A stretch of DNA of 38,926 nucleotides from positions 1 through 38,926 of the forward strand of contig NZ_JACVXB010000012.1 in NCBI RefSeq assembly GCF_014596945.1, given 5' to 3'. Position numbers and translations under genes: made by a program. The stretch comes from Aestuariibaculum sediminum. GTDB lineage: Bacteria > Bacteroidota > Bacteroidia > Flavobacteriales > Flavobacteriaceae. The notes under the pieces were generated by a model, which did no database searches, had not been told where the DNA came from, and saw nothing but the letters and a program-made list of their open reading frames with translations. Of the stretch, positions 6,577 to 14,071 are shown piece by piece; within the stretch, counting starts at the first letter, position 1; each line of letters opens with the position of its first letter.

Positions 6577-8364
6577 TTAATTTATTGTTAATTCCTCGAC
6601 AGAATATTTGTAATTTTTATGCTTGATTTTCTTAAAGAATGCGATAAGCAACGTTAACATACTCACCCTACCAATAAACATGACCGCTATAATGGTTAAT
6701 TTACTCATTGAACTTAACGAAGAAGTAATTCCTAAACTTAACCCAACTGTACTATAGGCTGAAAAACACTCAAAAGCTATGTCTAGTAGGTTTTTATCAC
6801 TATCGAATACGGAAATAAAAATAATACCTGTTCCTATAACTAATAGTGATAAAGAGATTACGGCGAAAGCTCTCCTTACTGAAATATCGGCTATCTCCCT
6901 TCTGAAAACTTCAATTTTTGATTTACCTCTTGCTAAACTTAAAAAATTGAGAGTAGCAATAGCAAAGGTATTGGTTTTAATACCACCACCTGTAGATGCT
7001 GGAGAAGCTCCAATCCACATCAATAAAAATAATAACATAACTGTTGAAAAGTTCAGAGCTGTCATATCAACAGTATTAAAACCAGCCGTACGTGGTGTAG
7101 CAGCCCCAAATAATGCTGTTATAAATTTCCCTACACCTTTGTGTTCTGCCAAAGTGTTATCATATTCATTAATATAAAACAATGTTGTACCTGCAATAGT
7201 TAAGATAGATGTAGTAACTAATGTAATACGACTGTTAAGATTGAGTACCCAAGGCTTGTGAGATTGTTTTTTACCTGTGAAATAGAACACCTTTTTTGCT
7301 ATAAAATATTTGAGGTATTTAATGATATTAACAACAATAGGGAATCCTAAACCTCCCAAAACAAAAGCTAAAATGACAACACCTTGAAGCATATAGTTAT
7401 ATCTAAATTCTGTTTCGTATAAGCTATTGGATAATGTTGAAAAACCTGCATTGCAAAACGCTGAAATCGAGTGAAAAGCAGAGAAAAACAATTTTTCGAA
7501 AAATGAAGAAAACGATCTTTTATCAAGACTTGAGAATATCAATATTGCAGCCAAGAGTTCTATAGAAAACGTTATGCTTAAAATACGCTTTAAGGTTGAA
7601 AACACTTCTCCCAACTTATTTGCTCCTGTAATGTCTCCTAATGTTAATTGGTTTTCATAAGTTGAACCACCCTTGAAAAAATATGAGAAGTAACTTGCTA
7701 CAGTAAGAATACCAATCCCGCCAGTTTGAATTAAGAATAAAATAATTGATTGACCAAATGTTGTAAAATAACTACCTGTATCAACTACAATTAAGCCAGT
7801 AACACATACAGCACTTGTAGATGTAAACAAAGCATTTAAAAACGATATGCCATGATAGGTTGCGTTGGGTAACATTAACAATAAGGCTCCTAAAAAAATA
7901 ATTCCCAAAAAGCTAGCAATGAAAAGTTGTGCCGGATTTAATCGTGTACTCTTGTAATTGATGCTTTGTTCTGAAAACTCTCGAATAAAAGTCAGTATAA
8001 TAGCAAACTTTACCCAATTATCATTATATAGAAATGATATATGCCTATGTGCTTCTTCACCTAGAAAATGAGCATATAAAATTATTAAGATTATGAGGAT
8101 TGTTGATATATCAAAAATAATTACAGAGTGTTTAATCTTTTTTTGTTTTTCAAGATAACGAAGTATTGTGGCAACAAGTCCAAGTGCAATAACAATAAAA
8201 TAGTAGGTATTAAATAATTTCTGGATATTTTCTGATTTATTAAAACCAAAATCGGCGACAAATAAAAACAGTCCAATAACACTAGTTATAAAAGCAACAT
8301 AAAATAGTATGCTAGAATACTTTTTATTATAAAACAAGAATTTTTCTTTATTGAAAACAGGCAT
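6577..8364 (-). CDS. trkH: TrkH/KtrB-type potassium uptake channel, long form
   Basis: This 595-residue protein is a TrkH/KtrB pore subunit with the four selectivity-filter loops: SAVCVTGLIV, AFCNAGFSTL, TPRTAGFNT and AYSTVGLS. It has an unusual extra N-terminal membrane part of about 130 residues (several hydrophobic helices before the conserved core), absent from its neighbour at 8571. It imports K+ with Na+ or H+ drive together with the RCK subunit encoded directly downstream. It has its own promoter: a TAACTTTG box at 8398-8391, preceded by a 14-bp sequence also found before the histidine kinase gene. A terminator separates it from the other trkH gene upstream. Confidence 0.93.
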   Translation of the reverse strand: MPVFNKEKFLFYNKKYSSILFYVAFITSVIGLFLFVADFGFNKSENIQKLFNTYYFIVIALGLVATILRYLEKQKKIKHSVIIFDISTILIILIILYAHFLGEEAHRHISFLYNDNWVKFAIILTFIREFSEQSINYKSTRLNPAQLFIASFLGIIFLGALLLMLPNATYHGISFLNALFTSTSAVCVTGLIVVDTGSYFTTFGQSIILFLIQTGGIGILTVASYFSYFFKGGSTYENQLTLGDITGANKLGEVFSTLKRILSITFSIELLAAILIFSSLDKRSFSSFFEKLFFSAFHSISAFCNAGFSTLSNSLYETEFRYNYMLQGVVILAFVLGGLGFPIVVNIIKYLKYFIAKKVFYFTGKKQSHKPWVLNLNSRITLVTTSILTIAGTTLFYINEYDNTLAEHKGVGKFITALFGAATPRTAGFNTVDMTALNFSTVMLLFLLMWIGASPASTGGGIKTNTFAIATLNFLSLARGKSKIEVFRREIADISVRRAFAVISLSLLVIGTGIIFISVFDSDKNLLDIAFECFSAYSTVGLSLGITSSLSSMSKLTIIAVMFIGRVSMLTLLIAFFKKIKHKNYKYSVEELTIN

Positions 8365-8390
8365 ATAACACTTTATCTATTAAAAGCACA

Positions 8391-8430
8391 CAAAGTTAAA
8401 CGTTACCCTATAAAGATTTTATAAAGATTT
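8391..8430 (-). promoter_or_regulatory. trkH promoter with putative response-regulator site
   Basis: On the minus strand the -7 box TAACTTTG (8398-8391) fits the Bacteroidota TAnnTTTG consensus. Eleven bases upstream lies TATAAAATCTTTAT (8423-8410), in an 11-bp tandem repeat of AAATCTTTAT-like half-sites. No TTTG-like -33 box is seen where one should be; the repeat lies there instead, as at activator-dependent promoters. The same 14-mer at the same spacing precedes the kinase gene (13401-13414). Confidence 0.6.
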
Positions 8431-8522
8431 ATTTACTCCCCTGTTTTACTTTTCCATAGAATGATTATCACTGCTAATTTATAATCTTGTAAAGTTTAAT
8501 TACTATTGAAAGGACTATTAAA

Positions 8523-8580
8523 AAAATGTTTTCTTACCCGAAAGGTCAAAGTTCGTAAGTAAAAAAACATTTATAAAGCC
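8523..8580 (-). terminator. Terminator at the end of the second trkH gene
   Basis: AAATGTTTT...CTTACGAA pairs with TTCGGGTAAG-AAAACATTT on the minus strand, followed by seven T and TAATAG. The left arm overlaps the stop codon of the gene ending at 8571. It separates this gene from the promoter of the long trkH gene. Confidence 0.6.
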
Positions 8581-9911
8581 AAATCTTCTTCCTTTTTTCT
8601 TTTTGTTAGTTTGTTTCGTCTTGCCAAAATAGCCAGCCCAAAGGTAAGTAAGCCCAATCTACCTATAAACATTACTATTATGAGTACCATTTTACCCCAA
8701 GAGGTTAAATCTCCCGTTATACCAGTACTTAAACCAACTGTACCTATGGCCGAAGTTGTTTCAAATAAAATTTGATGTAGTGGGAAGTCTTCAGACATAG
8801 CTAAAAGGAAAGTAGATACAAAAATTACTGAAGCATACAACATAAAAACAGAAGTCGCTACATAAAGTCGTTCTAAAGGAATGGATTTGCCTAAAAATGT
8901 GATACGTTTGTTGTTGCGTATTCTATTCCACATTATAGCAATTAAGGCCGTAAGTGTGGTTGTTTTCATACCACCTCCTGTACCAGAAGGTGATGCACCC
9001 ACATACATTAAAAAAATAACAACCAATAAAATAGCTAATGAAAACCCTCCTAGAGGTATTGTATTAAACCCTACTGTTGTAAGTGCTGTCATTGCTTGAA
9101 AAAAAGAGGCCATTAGCTTATTTTCCCCTAATTGCGCAACCGAAGGTTCAAAGAAATAAATCATTACCGTTCCCATGGTTAATAATAAGGTCATTGCACC
9201 TAAAATGATTTTTGTTGTATAGGTTACTCGCTTTGTTTTACCCGAAAGTCTGTTCCAAAAATCTGTAACTACAATAAAGCCTAAAGACCCGCAAATAGCC
9301 AATACCGAAATAATCGTGTTGATGGCTGTATTACCTGCAAACTGTTCAAAACTATCATTATATAAACCAAAACCAGCTGTACAAAATGCAGAAACACTAT
9401 GGTAGATACTACTCCAAATTGCAAAATTATGCTCAACGCCTGCATTGGTAAACGCTATATAAAAACACAATGCTCCCAATATTTCAATAGTGACTGTGAA
9501 AATAATAACAGATTTTAAGAAATCCTTAATTTGAAAGCCTTTGGGCATTGTAAACTCTGCATTAAGAATGCGTTGGTGCCAATGTGTCAAATCGCTCTTC
9601 TTTGAAAGCAGAATAAACGATGTAAAGGTCATATAACCAATACCGCCTATTTGAAACAGCAGCATTACGATAAACTGACCAAAACCATTATAAGTGTCGA
9701 ATATACTCACCGTTACTAGACCTGTGGTTGAAATTGCCGAGGTAGCAATAAACAAACTGTCTAATGCAGAGACTGCTTGTTTTTGTACTATTGGCAAGCA
9801 TAACAAAAACCAACCTATGATTGCATAGATTGAAAAACCGTAAAGTAAGTTTTGTTGTGGTGATAAAGAAAGTTGAAACTTTCTGTATTTTTTTAGAATC
9901 TTTTTCATCAT
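8571..9911 (-). CDS. trkH: TrkH/KtrB-type potassium uptake channel, short form
   Basis: This 446-residue pore protein is of usual KtrB length. Filter loops: SAISTTGLVTV, AFCTAGFGLYN, ALTTVGFNTI and AIGTVGLSTGI. It lacks the N-terminal extension of the neighbouring long form, and its third filter loop (TTVGFNT) differs from the other's (RTAGFNT). Two different pore subunits with a single RCK gene suggest either a shared gating ring or separate affinities. It lies 8 nt after the small gene at 9920, so it is probably in the operon beginning near 10490. Confidence 0.93.
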   Translation of the reverse strand: MMKKILKKYRKFQLSLSPQQNLLYGFSIYAIIGWFLLCLPIVQKQAVSALDSLFIATSAISTTGLVTVSIFDTYNGFGQFIVMLLFQIGGIGYMTFTSFILLSKKSDLTHWHQRILNAEFTMPKGFQIKDFLKSVIIFTVTIEILGALCFYIAFTNAGVEHNFAIWSSIYHSVSAFCTAGFGLYNDSFEQFAGNTAINTIISVLAICGSLGFIVVTDFWNRLSGKTKRVTYTTKIILGAMTLLLTMGTVMIYFFEPSVAQLGENKLMASFFQAMTALTTVGFNTIPLGGFSLAILLVVIFLMYVGASPSGTGGGMKTTTLTALIAIMWNRIRNNKRITFLGKSIPLERLYVATSVFMLYASVIFVSTFLLAMSEDFPLHQILFETTSAIGTVGLSTGITGDLTSWGKMVLIIVMFIGRLGLLTFGLAILARRNKLTKRKKEEDLAL

Positions 9912-9919
9912 TAAAACAT

Positions 9920-10267
9920 CTATAATGGATTGGAAATAAGTTTTTCCAAGTCCGTTAACTGGTTTACAATCCTATTAAGGGTTTGTATTGTTTTGTCCCT
10001 GCCATTGATCTCTGTTGGAAATATTTTATATATTTTTAAAGAGTTCTTTGCAAATGCCTTTGTCTCTGTAATTTTAGCCGACATAGCTTTTGAGCTTGAT
10101 ACTTGCAATAGATTGTCCATTCTAGTCTTTATATCATTATAGGTTGAAAAAAAATGCAACCCCCCTTTATCATTGGATTGACAGCTCTTTTTTAGGTCAT
10201 TAATACTAAAACACAATTTTATAATAAGATCTGCTATCTCATTATTTATTTTTATTACATTTTCCAT
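9920..10267 (-). CDS. Hypothetical helical protein in potassium operon
   Basis: This is a 115-residue soluble protein, predicted to be almost entirely helical and amphipathic (IADLIIKLCFSINDLKKSC ... NSLKIYKIFP ... LNRIVNQLTDLEKLI). It has no signal peptide or membrane segment. The length and helix pattern would suit a four-helix bundle, but no phosphotransfer histidine or other motif can be identified, and I do not recognise the family. It lies 11 nt after the 69-codon membrane gene and 8 nt before trkH, so a role with the channel is inferred from position only. Confidence 0.6.
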   Translation of the reverse strand: MENVIKINNEIADLIIKLCFSINDLKKSCQSNDKGGLHFFSTYNDIKTRMDNLLQVSSSKAMSAKITETKAFAKNSLKIYKIFPTEINGRDKTIQTLNRIVNQLTDLEKLISNPL

Positions 10268-10278
10268 TGGTTAAAACG

Positions 10279-10488
10279 TTAAATAAGAATGAATTTGAGG
10301 TAAATAAAAAAGAGCATCCCTAAAAGAAGTACTATAAGTGAAGGGTACTTTAAATGTTTAATTTCTTTAAACCAATCTTGTAAAGATTGATACGGTTTCC
10401 CTTTATGTTCATCATAGAAAAAATCCCATTTCATCGGTAATTGTATATTTTGATTTTGTATAATGGAACACCCAAATGCGCGTTTCAT
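10279..10488 (-). CDS. Small single-span membrane protein
   Basis: This 69-residue protein has a charged, aromatic N-terminal half (MKWDFFYDEHKGKPYQSLQDWF) and one C-terminal transmembrane helix (about 48-68, YPSLIVLLLGMLFFIYLKF). This suggests a tail-anchored inner membrane protein facing the cytoplasm. No family is recognised. A second in-frame ATG at residue 18 would give a 52-residue form. It is the first gene after the gap that follows apbE, with a possible promoter just upstream, and it is followed closely by the helical protein and trkH genes. It could be an accessory channel subunit; that is a guess from context. Confidence 0.55.
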   Translation of the reverse strand: MKRAFGCSIIQNQNIQLPMKWDFFYDEHKGKPYQSLQDWFKEIKHLKYPSLIVLLLGMLFFIYLKFILI

Positions 10489-10508
10489 TTTACAATCTTT
10501 ATTTGCTA

Positions 10509-10542
10509 CAAAGGTCTGATGAAATGAATATGTAAAAAATCA
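10509..10542 (-). promoter_or_regulatory. Possible promoter for the short-trkH operon
   Basis: GACCTTTG (10516-10509, minus strand) is one base off TAnnTTTG, with a TTG about 24 bases further upstream. It leaves a leader of roughly 15 bases before the ATG at 10488. The site is weak, and the potassium operator 14-mer is absent here. Confidence 0.3.
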
Positions 10543-10586
10543 AGGGATGGATGGAAATGATAAATATTATATAAAGAAGCGAAAGG

Positions 10587-11597
10587 TTACTCGGGAAAGT
10601 TACTAGATTGCCAAGTTTTTAATTTTCCATCCTTTTGAAATATTAAAAAACCTTCTATGTCTTGAGTTTGCTCGATAAAGGTCATAGCCTTATCTATACC
10701 CATTGACATACAGGCCGTAGCCAAGGCATCTGCTTTAGTTGAAGATTGGGAAAGGATGCTCACACTCAACAAGCTGCATTTAATAGTATAACCCGTTTTA
10801 GAATCAATGATGTGCGCGTATTTATTACCAAGTTTGTCTTTATAAAATTTACGGTAATTCCCTGAAGTACTTAAAGCCTTATTCTTGAGTTTCACTATTT
10901 TCATCAAAGAATCACCACGTTGAGAAACTGGAATTAAAGGGTTTTCTATACCAACTTGCCAAGTTTTACCATTTGGATTATTCCCTTTACATTTCATTTC
11001 TCCACCAACTTCTACCATATAATTGGAAACTTTAGCTTTATCTAATATAGATGCTATAGCATCTAGAGCATATCCTTCTCCCATTGCACTTAAATCGATT
11101 TCAACACCTTTTTTTAATGCACTTACCATATTAACATCAAAAACCAGATTATTAAATGAAGTCAATTTTAGTATTGAATCTATTGCAACAGAGTCTATCT
11201 TTGATTTGTTTTCCAAATCCTTACTCCAGAACTTAATTAGGGGGTATAATGAGGGAGAGAAGTAACCATTTGAGATTTGGTTGTATTTTTTGGCTTGCGT
11301 TAGCATATTTAAAAAAGTAAGTGACGGCTTTTTTAAAATCCCTTTTTTATTGAATGCTGATATTTCGGAACGCTCTACATAAGAATTTGCAGCTTTATCT
11401 ATTTCCGTAAATATTGAATCTATTTGTTTAGAAAAATCTTTATTGGAATCTATTTGAAAGCGATAGTATGTGCCGAACACCTCGCCTTGGTTTATTCTAA
11501 AATTACTTCTTTTGGAATTACAGGATATAAGAACAAGGTAACCCAATGTAAGAATGACCTTAGACAATTTAATTCTATATATTTTATTTACAATCAT
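10587..11597 (-). CDS. apbE: FAD:protein FMN transferase (ApbE), lipoprotein
   Basis: This 336-residue protein has a lipobox LVLISC (Cys26) and the ApbE core: AMGEGYALD near residue 190, VEVGGEMKCKG, the ALSTSGNYRKFY stretch, HIIDSKTGY and DALATACMSMG. ApbE moves FMN from FAD onto Thr/Ser of flavoprotein domains on the outer face of the inner membrane (NqrB/C, RnfG, extracellular reductases). No flavin acceptor domain is encoded in this window. The gene begins one base after the response-regulator stop, so the kinase, regulator and apbE are one transcript. Why it travels with K+ uptake genes is not evident; a Na+-pumping partner elsewhere is one possibility. Confidence 0.9.
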   Translation of the reverse strand: MIVNKIYRIKLSKVILTLGYLVLISCNSKRSNFRINQGEVFGTYYRFQIDSNKDFSKQIDSIFTEIDKAANSYVERSEISAFNKKGILKKPSLTFLNMLTQAKKYNQISNGYFSPSLYPLIKFWSKDLENKSKIDSVAIDSILKLTSFNNLVFDVNMVSALKKGVEIDLSAMGEGYALDAIASILDKAKVSNYMVEVGGEMKCKGNNPNGKTWQVGIENPLIPVSQRGDSLMKIVKLKNKALSTSGNYRKFYKDKLGNKYAHIIDSKTGYTIKCSLLSVSILSQSSTKADALATACMSMGIDKAMTFIEQTQDIEGFLIFQKDGKLKTWQSSNFPE

Positions 11598-12284
11598 TTA
11601 TTGAAACCTATAACCTACACCACTTTCGGTAATTATATGCTCAGGGTGATTTGGATGGTCTTCAATTTTTTTTCTTAAAGTACCCACAAATACTCTTAAA
11701 TATTGCGTTTCGGTTTGGTAGCCATATCCCCAAATTTCCTTTAAGATATATTGATGGGTCAATACTTTCCCCTCGTTTTTGGCAAATAATGCTAATAGAT
11801 TATATTCTGTAGAGGTAAGTCTTATAATCGCGCCTTGCTTTTTTACTGTTCTTGCTACCAAATCAATTTCAAGTCCATTTGTAGAAATTACTACCTCATT
11901 GGGTTCGATATTTTGACTTCTTCTAATTGCTGAACGTAATCGCGCCAATAATTCTCCCGTACGGAAGGGTTTAGTTAAATAATCGGTTGCGCCATTATCC
12001 AATGCCTTTACAATGTCTTCTTCATTATCAATCACCGATAAAATAATTATGGGTCTATTGTACCAACTTCTAAGTTCTTTTAATAACTCGTGTCCACTTT
12101 TATCCGGTAAACCAATGTCCAATAAAATAGCATCTGGTAAATGGCTTGCAGCCAAAGCCAACCCCTCTTTGGCATTACTGGCTTGAATGACCCTATAATC
12201 GTTGCTTTCCAGATTAATGTTAAGCAATTTTCTTATTTGAGGTTCATCATCAATGATCAATATTTGTGCTTTATTGGTTTCCAT
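11598..12284 (-). CDS. KdpE-like OmpR/PhoB-family response regulator
   Basis: This 228-residue protein has a receiver domain with the acidic pair IIDDEP, phospho-acceptor Asp56 (AILLDIGLP), a switch serine (ILSV, about 83) and Lys105 (LTKPF). A C-terminal winged helix follows (about 130-228: EIDLVARTVKKQG ... LTSTEYNLLALFAKNEGKVLTHQYILKEIWG). The pattern is closest to KdpE. It overlaps the kinase gene by 14 nt. The tandem A/T-rich half-sites with 11-bp spacing at 8410-8430 and 13401-13423 are plausible targets for such a regulator. There is no kdpFABC in the window; the likely outputs are the trkH/trkA genes. Confidence 0.9.
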   Translation of the reverse strand: METNKAQILIIDDEPQIRKLLNINLESNDYRVIQASNAKEGLALAASHLPDAILLDIGLPDKSGHELLKELRSWYNRPIIILSVIDNEEDIVKALDNGATDYLTKPFRTGELLARLRSAIRRSQNIEPNEVVISTNGLEIDLVARTVKKQGAIIRLTSTEYNLLALFAKNEGKVLTHQYILKEIWGYGYQTETQYLRVFVGTLRKKIEDHPNHPEHIITESGVGYRFQ

Positions 12285-13350
12285 AGTCTTCTATTGTGGT
12301 GGTTTCTGCAGGAATTCTAACGGTAAACTTTGCCCCCCCTTTTGATTTGTTTTCTAAAAGAATGGTTCCGTTCATTGCTTCCGTAAAGCCCTTAACGATT
12401 GATAACCCTAAACCTGTTCCTCCAATACTGTTATTGAGTCGATAAAATTTATTAAAAACAGCATCTATTTTATCAGCAGGAAAACCCCTACCATTATCAG
12501 AAATGATTATACCACAAAAATTAGCAGCATTTTCAACTTTAATTTTTATTACAGATCCTTGTGGTGTGTGCAATAAAGCATTATGGACAATGTTGTGAAT
12601 GACCTGCTCCAAAAGACCAATATCCAGTTTAAATAAGGGTAATGTTTCATCTGGTACAAAAACTATAGAATGGTTTAAAAGGTCTTCCTTGTTACTTTTT
12701 ATAGCAGTAAAAATTAACTCATTTATATCGCACCAGTCTTTTTTAGGTTTTATAAATCCAGCTTCCAATCTACTCATACTTAATAAGTTTTCTACCTGCC
12801 TGTTCAAACGCGTACCTGCCGTTTCAATCTCTGAATACAACTCTTTTTTATTGGCATCTGTTAGTTTATTACCACTATCGTTTATAGTATCTATAGCTCC
12901 AATAATGGTTGCTATAGGTGTTCTTAACTCGTGGGACAAAGAATTCAACAGGGTATTGTAGAGTTTAATGGCATTTGCTCTTTCTTCTTCATCACGTTGC
13001 CTTTTATCATATTCCCTAATTTTATAAGTAAGTACCGCATTGATCGAAGCAATGACAAAGTACATTAAAAACATAAGCGCATCTTCAGGTGACCCAATAT
13101 GAAAAGTCAATATGGGTGGTATAAAAAAGAAGTTCCAAATCAACGCACTCAATAATGCAGAAACCATTACTGGATAGATATCAAACAAAATAGCATTGAG
13201 AGATACCACCAAAAGCAAAATAAGGGCAACGGCCCTAAACCCTATAACATCTACAGATAAAAAACATAAAATAGCCGTTACTATAACGAGTGATACACTT
13301 ATTATGTATTGCTTTTTTTTACTAAAATGTCTCGTCTTAAGAATTTCCAA
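12271..13350 (-). CDS. KdpD-like (DUF4118) sensor histidine kinase, short form
   Basis: This 359-residue protein contains only the KdpD C-terminal half. Four hydrophobic helices (about 15-108) form the DUF4118 domain, then a short coil, HisKA with phospho-acceptor His140 (SLSHELRTP), and HATPase_c with HNIVHNALLH, DNGRGFP and GGTGLGLSIV. The large N-terminal KdpD sensor and USP domains are missing, with no sign of truncation, since the start follows a good promoter. It probably senses K+ or turgor through the membrane domain and phosphorylates the regulator encoded downstream (14-nt overlap). Confidence 0.9.
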   Translation of the reverse strand: MEILKTRHFSKKKQYIISVSLVIVTAILCFLSVDVIGFRAVALILLLVVSLNAILFDIYPVMVSALLSALIWNFFFIPPILTFHIGSPEDALMFLMYFVIASINAVLTYKIREYDKRQRDEEERANAIKLYNTLLNSLSHELRTPIATIIGAIDTINDSGNKLTDANKKELYSEIETAGTRLNRQVENLLSMSRLEAGFIKPKKDWCDINELIFTAIKSNKEDLLNHSIVFVPDETLPLFKLDIGLLEQVIHNIVHNALLHTPQGSVIKIKVENAANFCGIIISDNGRGFPADKIDAVFNKFYRLNNSIGGTGLGLSIVKGFTEAMNGTILLENKSKGGAKFTVRIPAETTTIEDYGNQ

Positions 13351-13381
13351 ATTCTTTACTTAATAATTATAATTCTATATA

Positions 13382-13423
13382 CAAAGGTACTTTTTACAAC
13401 ATAAAGATTTTATATAAACTTAT
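13382..13423 (-). promoter_or_regulatory. Kinase-operon promoter with the shared 14-bp operator
   Basis: TACCTTTG (13389-13382, minus strand) fits TAnnTTTG. After an 11-nt gap, TATAAAATCTTTAT (13414-13401) is identical, at the same spacing, to the site before the long trkH gene. A weaker second half-site follows (to 13423). The arrangement points to autoregulation and co-regulation by the KdpE-like regulator. Confidence 0.6.
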
Positions 13424-13508
13424 GCAATGTTCTCAAATTTTAGGATTTAACTCCACACTGTAAGTACAGAGACGAAAAAGTATTAGATGCACATTAGTTT
13501 TTTTTAAT

Positions 13509-13563
13509 AATTTCCTTTCAATGTACTCCCGTGACCTTTTGAGGAAGGCATTGAAAGGAAATT
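13509..13563. repeat. 15-bp perfect inverted repeat
   Basis: AATTTCCTTTCAATG (13509-13523) and CATTGAAAGGAAATT (13549-13563) are perfect inverted arms around 25 nt. There is no T-run on the exit side in either direction, so this is not a standard terminator. It lies between the kinase promoter and the integrase fragment and may be the end of a vanished mobile element. Confidence 0.6.
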
Positions 13564-13599
13564 CATTTTAAGCTAAAAAATATTGATTTAAGGTCATTT

Positions 13600-13755
13600 C
13601 TAAATCTCAGCGCTTCGTTTTTCCAGCTTATTATGTAAACTTTCCATATCCTCACTTATTTTATTCTCCACTACCCTAGCATAAATCTGAGTCGTTGATA
13701 ATTTAGCATGTCCAAGCAGTTTCGACACCGTTTCAATCGGCACACCGATTGAAAT
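13600..13755 (-). pseudogene. 3' fragment of a tyrosine recombinase gene
   Basis: On the minus strand a reading frame ending in TAG at 13600 gives GVPIETVSKLLGHAKLSTTQIYARV and a short charged tail. This is the C-terminal catalytic end of a tyrosine recombinase: the last His in LLGH and the nucleophile Tyr in IYARV. It matches the end of the intact integrase at 34494 almost residue for residue. The homology stops at about 13755, where an IS3 fragment begins on the other strand, so about 85 percent of the gene is lost. Confidence 0.75.
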
Positions 13756-13757
13756 TA

Positions 13758-13967
13758 AAGGTAGAATGGGTTTATAGGCACAATTATAAGTTGAGATCTG
13801 AAGCGGAGTTATCCAACTTTGGATGGATAGAAACCTGGTACAACAATAGAAGAAGACATTCCTTTTTAGGGAATAAAACTATAAGAGAATTTGAATTAGA
13901 CATGTATAACCTTAAACTAGCGGCGTAGTCATTCAACTATTTGTCCAGTTTTTTGTTGCAAGTCCAG
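13758..13967 (+). mobile_element. 3' remnant of an IS3-family insertion sequence
   Basis: The plus strand from 13758 encodes VEWVYRHNYKLRSEAELSNF and then WIETWYNNRRRHSFLGNKT, ending at TAG 13926-13928. This is the standard C-terminus of the IS3-family DDE transposase (the W-YN-RR-HS-LG-KT pattern). It is followed by TGTCCAG...GTTGCAAGTCCA (13943-13967), which looks like the right inverted end of such an element. Only the last 55 codons or so of the transposase remain. The 5' end of the next gene is missing exactly where this element ends. Confidence 0.7.
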
Positions 13968-14071
13968 TTTCATTTTTTACAAGTTTATCCACTTTTAAAA
14001 CAGGAATAAACAAGTTAAATGATGCTATCACTTTTGTAAACGATAATATTTTCTTTTCAAACATACCTTTA

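Noticed and set aside
13758-13967. Intact insertion sequence
   Set aside because: Only about 55 codons of the transposase and one end remain.
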